A stretch of DNA of 64,000 nt, taken from positions 56,371 through 120,370 of the forward strand of contig NZ_JAYGHA010000018.1 in NCBI RefSeq assembly GCF_034931405.1, written 5' to 3'. The notes beneath the pieces are model-generated. The model searched no databases, was not told where the DNA came from, and saw nothing but the letters and a program-made list of their open reading frames with translations. Positions 18,404 to 26,775 of the stretch are shown piece after piece. Origin of the DNA: RDYJ01 sp034931405. Its GTDB lineage: Bacteria > Cyanobacteriota > Cyanobacteriia > Cyanobacteriales > Nostocaceae. Position numbers and translations under genes: made by a program. Within the stretch, counting starts at the first letter, position 1, and each line of letters starts with the position of its first letter.

Positions 18404-19677
18404 AAATCCTCTTCTTCTTCAAGTCCTGGTCTGGTTGCTGTGACTGGTTTGGGATTCCACGGGGCAAATAATGGTAATAGGAGTAGTCCCGGTATAGCAG
18501 CAACGATGCTAATGACAAAAAATAAAGGCCAACCTGTGCTTTTTGCTAAAGAACCTGCTGGCGCAACTAGAATATCACGACTTACGGCCATAAAACTAGA
18601 AAGTAAAGCATATTGAGTGGCTGAATAACGTTGATTACACATATTCATTAAAAAGGCAACAAAAGCTGCTGTTCCTAAACCAGCACAAAAGTTTTCGATG
18701 TTAATTGTCAGGATGAGAACCTGATAATTTTTCCCTACTTGTGCAAGTAAAAGGTAAGCTAAGTTGCTGACGGCTTGCAATGCACCAAATACCCAAAGTG
18801 AACGATTCAGTCCAATTTTACTCAAAAATGCGCCTCCTGCCAGTGTACCAACAATTGTGGCTATCAGTCCCATTCCACCTTGAATTGCACCAATATCGGT
18901 TTGAGTGAAGCCAGTTTGTAGTAAAAACGGCGTGGACATATTATTGACAAAGGAATCGCCGAGTTTATAGAGGACGATAAACAGCAGAGTTAGTGAGGCG
19001 TAAACTATGCCTTGGCGTTGAAAAAATTCGCCAAAGGGCATGATCACGGCGGCGGTTAAGGATTCTGGGGGGGTGGTTTCTTTGGGTTCTGGTGCAAATA
19101 GGGTGGCGATTATGCCTATTGCCATACCAACTGCCATGAATAAGTATACTGATGACCAGGGTATTCTGTCGGCGAGGATTAGGGCTAAGGAGCCTGTGAG
19201 TAATAGGGCGATGCGATAACCTAAGACGAATACTGCTGCACCTGCGCCCATTTCTAGTTGTTCGAGAACGTCGGTACGGTAAGCATCTGCGGCGATGTCT
19301 TGGGTGGCGCTAAGGAAGGAGATGGCGACGGCGTTGATGGCTAATAGTTGTAGGGCTTGTTTGGGTTGTTGTAAGGCCATGCAGGCGATCGCTATTAATA
19401 ATCCTATTTGCAGGACAATTAACCAACCCCTGCGTCTTCCCAAAAAAGGCAGCTTGAACCAGTCTAATAAGGGCGACCAGAGAAATTTTAAGGAGTAGGG
19501 CAGCCCGACCAGGCTAAATAAGCCGATAGCGGTTAAATCGACTTTTTCAACGGTCATCCAGGCTTGTAGGGTCTTGCTGGTCAAAAATAAGGGCAACCCG
19601 GAGGAAAAACCGAGTAATATCAGGGCTGCCATTTTACGGCTACCGAAGACTTGTATGAGCGAGCGCACTGGATTCAT
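18388..19677 (-). CDS. AmpG-like major facilitator superfamily transporter
   Basis: A 429-aa, 12-span permease. The N-terminus (GFSSGLPLFLTSKTLQAWM), then LPYSLKFLWSPLLDWF and SATQDIAADAYRTDVL, matches the AmpG/acetyl-CoA transporter-like MFS group. AmpG imports anhydro-muropeptides for peptidoglycan recycling in proteobacteria; in cyanobacteria the substrate is unproven. mltA, which makes anhydro-muropeptides, is elsewhere in this window (43.1 kb). Start ATG 19677. Confidence 0.85.
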   Translation of the reverse strand: MNPVRSLIQVFGSRKMAALILLGFSSGLPLFLTSKTLQAWMTVEKVDLTAIGLFSLVGLPYSLKFLWSPLLDWFKLPFLGRRRGWLIVLQIGLLIAIACMALQQPKQALQLLAINAVAISFLSATQDIAADAYRTDVLEQLEMGAGAAVFVLGYRIALLLTGSLALILADRIPWSSVYLFMAVGMAIGIIATLFAPEPKETTPPESLTAAVIMPFGEFFQRQGIVYASLTLLFIVLYKLGDSFVNNMSTPFLLQTGFTQTDIGAIQGGMGLIATIVGTLAGGAFLSKIGLNRSLWVFGALQAVSNLAYLLLAQVGKNYQVLILTINIENFCAGLGTAAFVAFLMNMCNQRYSATQYALLSSFMAVSRDILVAPAGSLAKSTGWPLFFVISIVAAIPGLLLLPLFAPWNPKPVTATRPGLEEEEDLWGTK

Positions 19678-19745
19678 CGGTTCAAATTTCCTTCTCTGAT
19701 GGGAGAGTTGCAGTTATCTTGCCATAGCAGGGGGAAACTGCAAAA

Positions 19746-20141
19746 TCAAGATTTTACTTTCTTTGTGGCTAGTTCGATTAGATCTTCAATTCTCTTCATG
19801 TTGGGATCGCCGGCTAGATAACCAATACCCCGATGTAAGTGTAGGCGAAATTGGGTGATGAGGGTTTCTTTGTCTGTATCTAAGCCGTCGTTGTGACACC
19901 GTTGTTTTAAGGCTAAAAGCAAGATATCGGCCATTTCTCCACCAAAGACGCGCCAAGTTAGTTCTACGTTGCTATCTTGGGGTATGGGTACGGGGGTGGG
20001 TGCGGCGGGTTCTGCTAGGGAACGACAAAACGCCCAACGACATAGTATATTCCATTGTTCTATTTTTGTGTGGCGTTTGAGTTTGATCAGTTGTTCTTTG
20101 GCTGTTTGGGAGATTTTAATCCGTTCTATTGGTGATTCCAT
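19746..20141 (-). CDS. dndE: DNA phosphorothioation protein DndE
   Basis: DndE is a small DNA-binding subunit needed for sulfur insertion into the DNA backbone by the DndCDE complex. The 131-aa protein has the family layout: KISQTAKEQLIKLKRHTKIE, then NILCRWAFCRSLAEP, VELTWRVFGGE and the C-terminal HRGIGYLAGDPNMKRIEDLI. It is the last gene of the dnd minus-strand set but is separated from dndD by a two-gene insertion (20219-20745). Start ATG 20141. Confidence 0.9.
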   Translation of the reverse strand: MESPIERIKISQTAKEQLIKLKRHTKIEQWNILCRWAFCRSLAEPAAPTPVPIPQDSNVELTWRVFGGEMADILLLALKQRCHNDGLDTDKETLITQFRLHLHRGIGYLAGDPNMKRIEDLIELATKKVKS

Positions 20142-20218
20142 AATTTTTGATTAACTAACCGCAGAGGCGCAGAGTACACAGAGGAAAGAAGGAAGAGGTG
20201 GAAAAATTTGGCGTAGTT

Positions 20219-20452
20219 TTATGAAGAAATTGGATCTTCTGGAGGTGGATGGCGGTTAATAGTTTTATCGGCTGCACGAATATTAATGATTCTTTCTCTG
20301 TTTAAATCTAGTTTGTCTATGGTTGCTTTTCCTGTGGGTGTGATACCTATTATTTTTAGTCCATCTTTTGACCAAATAAAATGTTCACTCCATAAATTTG
20401 TTCGCTGGCGTACTTGTTGCTGAATTGAATTGTTAATTTTTCTACTGGACAC
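20219..20452 (-). pseudogene. HNH endonuclease remnant with catalytic core deleted
   Basis: A 77-aa ORF that joins the start (INNSIQQQVRQRTN) and the end (LWSEHFIWSKDGLKIIGITP, then GKATIDKLDLNRERI and PPPEDP) of a common cyanobacterial HNH endonuclease of about 160 aa. The central part that should hold the CxxC zinc ligands and the HNH motif is absent, so it cannot be a nuclease. The ORF has stayed open, which suggests a clean in-frame deletion. It follows the 96-aa gene by two bases. The comparison with the full-length family is from memory. Confidence 0.7.
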
Positions 20453-20454
20453 TT

Positions 20455-20745
20455 TTATATTGTTTTAGTATTTTGATCTTGGGCAATATTGCGGACTATA
20501 CGATTAAGGAAACTGAGATAATCATCTATTTCTTCGTAACTATCTAATTCTTGTTCTTCTTCTGTTGTGAGTTGAGAATCTTGTTGTTTTAAGAGTAATA
20601 TTTCAATACGATTTTGTACGCTACTGGAAGCGCGAAAGATAGGTGTTCCTGTTCCTTCTTGTAGTTCAATTGTGATTGCACCTTCTAGGGGTAGAGTAGC
20701 AGGTAAGGTGTGCAGTGTTGGTAACAGTGGTATTGTCATAGTCAA
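20455..20745 (-). CDS. Small acidic protein paired with the HNH remnant
   Basis: A 96-aa protein with a proline/leucine-rich N-terminus (TLPATLPLEGAITIELQEG), a likely beta-sheet centre (GTPIFRASSSVQNRIEILLL) and an acidic helical tail (EEEQELDSYEEIDDYLSFLN). I recall similar ORFs lying just before HNH endonuclease genes in cyanobacteria, which suggests an immunity or antitoxin role. That is inference. The two genes sit between dndD and dndE. Confidence 0.55.
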   Translation of the reverse strand: MTMTIPLLPTLHTLPATLPLEGAITIELQEGTGTPIFRASSSVQNRIEILLLKQQDSQLTTEEEQELDSYEEIDDYLSFLNRIVRNIAQDQNTKTI

Positions 20746-20789
20746 GGTTATAAGGTGCTATTGATGATTTTATATTGACATGAAACTAA

Positions 20790-22778
20790 TTACCAAAAAT
20801 AACCGGGTTTGATGGTGGTTTCGCGTTTGCTGGAGTCATATTTAAGCAGATATTCGCGGGCGATCGCTTCGGTTTCTTGGAGGGTTTGATATTCTTTTTT
20901 AGCTATTTCGGTGTCTGTGGAAAGGAGAATTACTTGATGACTTGCTGAGGGAAAGTATCTTTCTACTAGGTTGTTTCTATGGGATGAGTCGAGTCTTCCC
21001 AGGGGGGTATCTATAGCAACTGGTAAGCGTTTTCCTGATACTTTTGCTAAACCCCAAAGGAAGGCGATCGCTAATAGTTGTTTTTCTCCGGCTGAAAGTC
21101 GATGTTTGGCTACTGGTTTACCGTTGAAATCGTATAATGATAAGCTGAATGTTTTAGCATCAATAGCAATACGATGGACTAAATCGGATTTATGTAATAA
21201 ATAAAGAAAGCAATTTTTTACTTCTTCTTCTAATTTATTTAATTTCCGCAAAGTTAATCTTTCTCTAAAGATTTTTAATGTATTCTGTACTTGAGTAGCT
21301 GCATTAATCAAATGTTCATTACTTTGATATTTGAGATTGTCGCTCGTATAATTATTTAGCTCTTTTTTAGTTTGATTAATTACTGTTTCTAATTCTATTA
21401 AATTACGGCTGGTTATTTCTCTTTGAGTTTGTACTTTATTCAGTTCTGTTTGCGCTTTATGCAAATCATTTTTTAGTTTTGTATATTCTTCTGGTTCTGC
21501 GGCTGTTTGCATTTGTCTTTCTAGGGTGAGAATTTCCTCCTCATAATTATTCAACTCAATTAACTGCTTTTGGGCAGTATCTTGGTTAATTTGCAGACGA
21601 TATATGAAGTTATCAAGTAGCGTTAAAGTTTCTTCATCAGCGTTTAACCAATTGATTTCTGTAAATGAATTAGCTGCATATAGTTTATTTATATCTTCAG
21701 CTAAGAAAGATTGAATATTATTCAGTTTATCTAATTCCATATTTAACTGATTTAACCAATTAATTAATCTTTGATCTCTAGCAATTAATATATCTTTAGC
21801 TAATTGAATTTGTTGAGTACGAAATTCTCTTTCACATTGGATTTGTACTTGAGATAATAAATTAGGAATTAAAGCCAAAGGTAAAACATCAGCCGCAATT
21901 TCACATAAAGATTGACGGATATTTTCTGTAATCTTGGTTTTATCTTGCGTTTGTGTTTCCAATTGACTACGTTCAGCAGCAATTTTACCACCTTCAGAAA
22001 CAAACTTATTTAAAGCTTCTTCGTGCTTGGTTTCTAATTCTTCTAGCTTAATATTTAATGCTTCTAATTCTTTTTTCGTAGTTTCTTCATCTTGCAGTTT
22101 TTGACTAAGACGGTTTTCAATTTCTTCTAACTTAGCTAAATCTTGATTATCAGCAGTTTCCTTTTTTTTACGATTGACTAATATTTCTAAATCAACTGCT
22201 AATTTATCGGCTAATTCTAAACCTAAAAGTCCATTAATGGCATCAACTACAATAGGTGGTGGTGTTTCTTGTTCTGCTAATTCCTTGACTTGTTCACCGT
22301 CAAATAGAAATAAATTAGAAATACCTAATGGTAAAATATTTTCTATATATTCATCCCAGATATTCGCCAAAGATTGAACAGGCCAGGTTTCATCATCACC
22401 TAAAATACCTAAAGAGTCTTTACCATCTTTAGGATTTTTTTCCCAGGTTCTGACAACACGATATTTAACAGGTTTATCATCTTCAATATGTTCAAAAACT
22501 AACTCAATTCTGGTTTTATCAATGGGGTTAGCTTTGCTATTAACGCATTGATTTAAAAAATCACTATAACTGAGATTACCACGAGTTGAACATTGAGCGC
22601 GATGTCCATATAAAGCCAGACGAATAGCATCCATTAAGGTGGTTTTTCCACCTCCATTCATTCCACCTAAAAGAATGATAGGGCGGATATTATCATCATC
22701 TATTTTAGGGTTGAGGTTGATAACTTGTCTCCCGGCGTAGGGACCAAAATTTTGCAGTACGAGTTCGAGGAATATCAT
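20790..22778 (-). CDS. dndD: DNA phosphorothioation ATPase DndD
   Basis: DndD is an SMC/Rad50-like ATPase that works with DndC and DndE in DNA sulfur modification. In this 662-aa protein the N-terminus MIFLELVLQNFGPYAGRQVI leads to the Walker A loop GGMNGGGKTT; a FLFDGEQVKELAEQ segment is typical of DndD. Long coiled coil spans about residues 190-510. The C-terminus has the ABC signature LSAGEKQLLAIAFLWGL and Walker B VAIDTPLGRLDSSHRNNLV. I chose ATG 22778; the frame is open to 22883, but that extension is translated from a palindromic repeat. Confidence 0.92.
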   Translation of the reverse strand: MIFLELVLQNFGPYAGRQVINLNPKIDDDNIRPIILLGGMNGGGKTTLMDAIRLALYGHRAQCSTRGNLSYSDFLNQCVNSKANPIDKTRIELVFEHIEDDKPVKYRVVRTWEKNPKDGKDSLGILGDDETWPVQSLANIWDEYIENILPLGISNLFLFDGEQVKELAEQETPPPIVVDAINGLLGLELADKLAVDLEILVNRKKKETADNQDLAKLEEIENRLSQKLQDEETTKKELEALNIKLEELETKHEEALNKFVSEGGKIAAERSQLETQTQDKTKITENIRQSLCEIAADVLPLALIPNLLSQVQIQCEREFRTQQIQLAKDILIARDQRLINWLNQLNMELDKLNNIQSFLAEDINKLYAANSFTEINWLNADEETLTLLDNFIYRLQINQDTAQKQLIELNNYEEEILTLERQMQTAAEPEEYTKLKNDLHKAQTELNKVQTQREITSRNLIELETVINQTKKELNNYTSDNLKYQSNEHLINAATQVQNTLKIFRERLTLRKLNKLEEEVKNCFLYLLHKSDLVHRIAIDAKTFSLSLYDFNGKPVAKHRLSAGEKQLLAIAFLWGLAKVSGKRLPVAIDTPLGRLDSSHRNNLVERYFPSASHQVILLSTDTEIAKKEYQTLQETEAIAREYLLKYDSSKRETTIKPGYFW

Positions 22779-22792
22779 GATTATTTGGGGTT

Positions 22793-23089
22793 TATTACAG
22801 AATAAAGGGGCGAATGTAATAGAGCCTTCGGCACGCTTCGCGAACGCATCTACACAGGCAAAACCCACCTTCGTGGGTTTCATTTATTTGATTTTCCATT
22901 AGTCCACGCAGGTGGACTTTGTTTGTGTAGCCACGATTTCTAATCGTTGGGACTATTACAGAATAAAGGGGCGAATAGAATTCACGTCTACACAGGCAAA
23001 ACCCACCTGCGTGGGTTTCATTTATTTGATTTTCCATTAGTCCACGCAGGTGGACTTTGTTTGTGTAGCCACGATTTCTAATCGTTGGG
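22793..23089. repeat. Two tandem copies of a palindromic intergenic element
   Basis: Copy 1 is 22793-22951 and copy 2 is 22955-23089, offset by 162 bases. Each has ATTACAGAATAAAGGGGCGA, an arm CAAAACCCACC(T/TG)CGTGGG, a second hairpin GTCCACGCAGGTGGAC, and a tail TGTGTAGCCACGATTTCTAA then TCGTTGGG. Copy 1 carries a 24-base extra piece with its own small hairpin. This is a common type of cyanobacterial MITE/REP-like repeat. It lies between dndC and dndD, and its hairpins could attenuate dndD transcription. Confidence 0.85.
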
Positions 23090-23110
23090 CATTCTTTGGC
23101 AAAATTATCA

Positions 23111-24757
23111 TCACCCTTCCTTTTTCTTAAACTTCCTACCTGCAAAACTATCGGGTTTATTCTCTTCCTTTGCTGGCGTTTCACCTATATTTAATTGTTT
23201 GAATGTTTCCCGAATTGTCGCCACATCACCTTTACTAGCGGCTTCTCTTAAATCCCGTTTTAAATGGGCATTTTTAATAGCTTCCTCTTGAGAACGGGAA
23301 CTTGTATCAAAGCATTTTTCTAAACTTTCATAAATTCCCACACGGCGCGTTTTTTTCCTAAATTGGCGTTCTGTATCTAACAGTTTGGACATTAGTTCTA
23401 ATTGCATTCCATCACCATCACATATTTCTTCTAATACTTCCCATTCATCACTACCAAGTAGGCTATAATCTGAACCAGGACGGGGATCTTTAAATGCTTC
23501 TCCTGTGACTTCTTGATAGATACGGGGTAAACTATCATCAAATTCGTGTTTTTCTTCTAACCAGATGCGGCGAATTTCGCTGAGTTCTTCCATAGAAATT
23601 AAGGTAATGTCGCGCATATTTTCTGGGGCAGTTTGCCTCATTTGGGTTTGCGCGGTTAATAGTTTTCTTAACCAATACTCACGCCAATCTTTTGTGTATG
23701 GTCCGTGAATTGGTTCAATTGATTTTTCACCATCTACATTACGTTCAAATAATTGAACTTCTCCCCGTAAACGGCGAAAATCTCTTTTATTTCTGTCATC
23801 TCTAATATCTAGTTCATTACGCATATCTAATAGAGGCTGCATCCATTCTTTTTCTTCATCATTTTGAATCATTGCCTCCATTGATTTATCTTTACTAACA
23901 ATTGTACAAACCCAGCAACCAAAACGGGAATCTCCACAACTAGGAGTAGAGGTATCAACCACTAAAGGACATTCATTATCTGCGGTTGCACCTCGGTACA
24001 TATTAAATAAATCTTTGTTACTGTATCCCCAAGGATTTTCCCACTGATTTAAATAAATCCAAACTTCTTCAGTACGCCAATCTTCTATAGGACTGTAAAT
24101 TAAAGCATTAGGCAAGCTGGAACTATAGTATAGTAATGAGTTAATTTGATTAGAATTGACATCATAATTAAGTCGATCTTTTGTACTACTTATGCGATGT
24201 TTTTCCATTGAGATAGCACGTTTAATACTTTCAGCTTTGCGTGTACCCAAAATAAGAATAACTTCTCCCTGGACTCTAAGTATATCACGTATAAAACGAT
24301 TAGAAGGGTGAATTTTAAGACGATCTGTACACCATCGAAATTTTCCGCGTGGTGCTGGATAACCTTTACCAATTAAGCTTACCCAAAAAGTTTCTTTTAT
24401 CTCTGGTTGTAGTAAATTAGGTTCAATTGGTATTCCTTGTTCTTTAGAAGCAACTTTCATCTGTTCTAGAGATTTACGTACCCAAGTTGCAACAATAGGA
24501 TTTTCTACTAATGTATCTGTTGTAATGACATGAATAGTTTTAGTTCTTTTTTCTGGTGGTAATTGAGAAATTGCATTCCAAATAAGTTGTAAAGTTGCTG
24601 TACTGTCTTTTCCACCGGAATAACCGACAACCCAAGGGATAGCATCTAAACAATACAATTCTTGAATTTCTGTAGTGAGAACTTGAATATACTCTACTAA
24701 TTCTGCTACAGTACGATTTTGCTGAGTTTTACTGTCTGGTTGTTGTGCTGTAGTCAT
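23111..24757 (-). CDS. dndC: DNA phosphorothioation sulfurtransferase DndC
   Basis: DndC is a PAPS-reductase-like ATP pyrophosphatase that transfers sulfur during DNA phosphorothioation and carries an iron-sulfur cluster. The 548-aa protein has the PP-loop SGGKDSTATLQLIW at about residue 48. Cysteines for the cluster appear as DNECPLVVDTSTPSCGDSRF followed by GCWVC at about residues 255-280. The C-terminal part is a charged helical region. It starts at ATG 24757, divergent from dndB, and is the first gene of dndCDE. No dndA-type cysteine desulfurase is in the window. Confidence 0.95.
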   Translation of the reverse strand: MTTAQQPDSKTQQNRTVAELVEYIQVLTTEIQELYCLDAIPWVVGYSGGKDSTATLQLIWNAISQLPPEKRTKTIHVITTDTLVENPIVATWVRKSLEQMKVASKEQGIPIEPNLLQPEIKETFWVSLIGKGYPAPRGKFRWCTDRLKIHPSNRFIRDILRVQGEVILILGTRKAESIKRAISMEKHRISSTKDRLNYDVNSNQINSLLYYSSSLPNALIYSPIEDWRTEEVWIYLNQWENPWGYSNKDLFNMYRGATADNECPLVVDTSTPSCGDSRFGCWVCTIVSKDKSMEAMIQNDEEKEWMQPLLDMRNELDIRDDRNKRDFRRLRGEVQLFERNVDGEKSIEPIHGPYTKDWREYWLRKLLTAQTQMRQTAPENMRDITLISMEELSEIRRIWLEEKHEFDDSLPRIYQEVTGEAFKDPRPGSDYSLLGSDEWEVLEEICDGDGMQLELMSKLLDTERQFRKKTRRVGIYESLEKCFDTSSRSQEEAIKNAHLKRDLREAASKGDVATIRETFKQLNIGETPAKEENKPDSFAGRKFKKKEG

Positions 24758-24948
24758 GACTTTATACCTGTAAATATAGAGATGTAACCTGATTTTGCCC
24801 GTAGATGTAGATGCAAGCGAAGGAAACTAATTATACTAAGTTAGTTTACATTAATTTCCCAAAATAGTTTTCAAAAACTATAATCCTAGTATCCATTTTT
24901 TTGGAACAATAAGCTATCTACTCCGGGAATAAGTTTTTAAAAACTACT
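24758..24948. promoter_or_regulatory. Divergent dndC/dndB control region with two palindromes
   Basis: Two matching palindromes lie here: TAGTTTTCAAAAACTA (24865-24880, one central mismatch) and AGTTTTTAAAAACT (24932-24945, perfect). Their centres are about 66 bases apart. The second ends three bases before the dndB ATG and covers the place a ribosome-binding site would occupy. DndB represses dnd genes in some bacteria, so these are candidate autoregulatory operators; that is inference. Confidence 0.6.
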
Positions 24949-26547
24949 ATGATTGATACCACATCTGAACCAAATCGTAATATTTCTCAACAATATCTAG
25001 AAAACGATAATCAGAACCAACAGACGTTATCTGTATTACTAGAGCAGTTTTTAGGTAAAAAAGACCAAATTCTTGTACAGCAAACCCAGATGGGTGGTAT
25101 TGAAGCTTATGTAGGTTCTGTTACATTGGAATGGTTTGCAAACAGAGTTCAGTTTGCTTCAGCTTTACCTTTGTTGCAAAAAAAGTACAACCCGGAGACA
25201 GAGAATATTGAAATTGATGCGGATAGTATTGATGAAGTTCAACAACGTCCTCTCGATTGGTCACGTCAAGCACCGTTAGTACAATATTTAGCAGCGAGAA
25301 AAAATCATAAGTTCCCACCAGTATTAGTTGTAATTAATCAACCTTGGGTTGATAACCCTCAAGCGGATGAGTGGGATAGTCAGGGAATTGCTAAAAAAGC
25401 TACTACTGTTTTTACACCTTTAGATGAAAATGGCACAGTTGGTTTGTTGAATATTGCTGAAGAACATATCAGCATTTATGCGTTAGATGGTCAACATAGA
25501 TTGATGGGAGTTAAGGGTTTATTAGAATTAATTAAAACTGGAAAATTGAGACGTTGTAAAAAGGATAAAACGCCTAATGATAGTTTTATTACTTTATCAG
25601 ATTTACTAGAACATTATCAAGTAAATGAAGATTATTTACAAAAAATACCACAAGAAAAAATTGGTATTGAGTTTATTTGTGCGGTTAATGCTGGGGAAAC
25701 TTACACAGAAGCAAAACGGCGGGTAAGGTCGATTTTTGTTCATGTAAATTTAATGGCTGCACCTTTAACTAAGGGTCAGTTAACACAATTAAATGAGGAT
25801 GATGGTTTTGCTATTGTTGCGCGAAAAATTGCGGTAACACATCCACTTTTAGAAGATAAAGAGAATCGGAAAGAACGCATAAATTGGAATAGTGCAACAG
25901 TAGCAACTAATTCTACTGTGTTAACGACGCTGCAAGCTTTACAGGATATGTCTGAACGATATTTAGGGCAAAAATTTCCCCATTGGAAACCTTTGGAAAA
26001 AGGGCTAATTCCTATGCGTCCAGATGATGAAGAATTACAAGAGGGAATTGCAGATTTTAAGGAGTTATTTGATTATTTAGCGAGTCTTCCTAGTTATAAG
26101 ATTTTAGAACACGAAGATACGCCAGTTTTGCGAAGATTTAGTTTTGAAAAAGGTGGTGGTGAAGGAAATATGTTATTTCGTCCAGTTGCTCAAGTTGCTT
26201 TAGCGCAAGCTTTGGGAATTTTAGTTTTTAAAAAAAGTTTTACTTTAGAAGCTATTTTTAAGAAGTTGCGAAAATTTGACCGTCAAGGTGGTTTTAGTGA
26301 GATGGAATTTCCCCATTCTTTATGGTATGGGGTTTTATATGACCCCAATAAAAAGCGGGTACAGGTAGCAGGAAAAGATTTAGCGGTGAAGTTATTAGTT
26401 TATATTGTGGGGGGAATGACTGAAAAGATGGAAGTTGCTGCTTTGCGTAAGGCTTTAGCTGATGCTAGAACTATGGAAGATAATACTATTGGTTTTGATG
26501 GGAAGTTGGTTGAACAGCAGGATGTAGGTTTACCAGCAGTTTTATAG
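24949..26547 (+). CDS. dndB: DGQHR-domain regulator DndB
   Basis: A 532-aa protein with the defining DGQHRLMGVKGLLELI motif at about residue 182. DndB is not needed for the chemistry; it acts as a repressor and affects modification density in characterised systems. Other family features here are VNAGETYTEAKRRVRSIFVH and a helical C-terminal domain. It is divergent from dndC and shares its 191-bp control region. The length is greater than the roughly 360 aa of the enterobacterial DndB, as is common in cyanobacteria. Confidence 0.88.
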   Translation: MIDTTSEPNRNISQQYLENDNQNQQTLSVLLEQFLGKKDQILVQQTQMGGIEAYVGSVTLEWFANRVQFASALPLLQKKYNPETENIEIDADSIDEVQQRPLDWSRQAPLVQYLAARKNHKFPPVLVVINQPWVDNPQADEWDSQGIAKKATTVFTPLDENGTVGLLNIAEEHISIYALDGQHRLMGVKGLLELIKTGKLRRCKKDKTPNDSFITLSDLLEHYQVNEDYLQKIPQEKIGIEFICAVNAGETYTEAKRRVRSIFVHVNLMAAPLTKGQLTQLNEDDGFAIVARKIAVTHPLLEDKENRKERINWNSATVATNSTVLTTLQALQDMSERYLGQKFPHWKPLEKGLIPMRPDDEELQEGIADFKELFDYLASLPSYKILEHEDTPVLRRFSFEKGGGEGNMLFRPVAQVALAQALGILVFKKSFTLEAIFKKLRKFDRQGGFSEMEFPHSLWYGVLYDPNKKRVQVAGKDLAVKLLVYIVGGMTEKMEVAALRKALADARTMEDNTIGFDGKLVEQQDVGLPAVL

Positions 26548-26580
26548 TTAAAAACAGTTATTTGTTTGCTGACATACCCG

Positions 26581-26749
26581 CCCGGAAATTAATTTCCGGG
26601 CTAATAGCTAAAGTACGTTAAAACGTACTATATTTTGATATCTAATTAAACCAAAATACAATTAAAATTTATTTTTTCTATTTGAAAAATAAAGGTTAAA
26701 TAGTCGGTTTTAACCGACTTTAGCTTTGAGACAGGGAATTTATTCCCTG
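26581..26749. terminator. Four-hairpin element between convergent dndB and the HNH gene
   Basis: Four strong palindromes in a row: CCCGGAAATTAATTTCCGGG (26581-26600), AGTACGTTAAAACGTACT (26612-26629), AGTCGGTTTTAACCGACT (26702-26719) and CAGGGAATTTATTCCCTG (26732-26749). The order and linkers (CTAATAGCTAAAG, TTTAGCTTTGAGA) look like a mobile REP/MITE-type unit. Its place between convergent genes means it can serve as a two-way terminator. Confidence 0.75.
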
Positions 26750-26775
26750 GCTGATGTGTGAAGATACTTTAATAA

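Noticed and set aside
22795..23184. Open reading frame across the palindromic elements between dndC and dndD
   Set aside because: It is the translation of the two repeat copies and repeats the same peptide twice (IRNRGYTNKVHLRGLMENQI), so it is not a gene.
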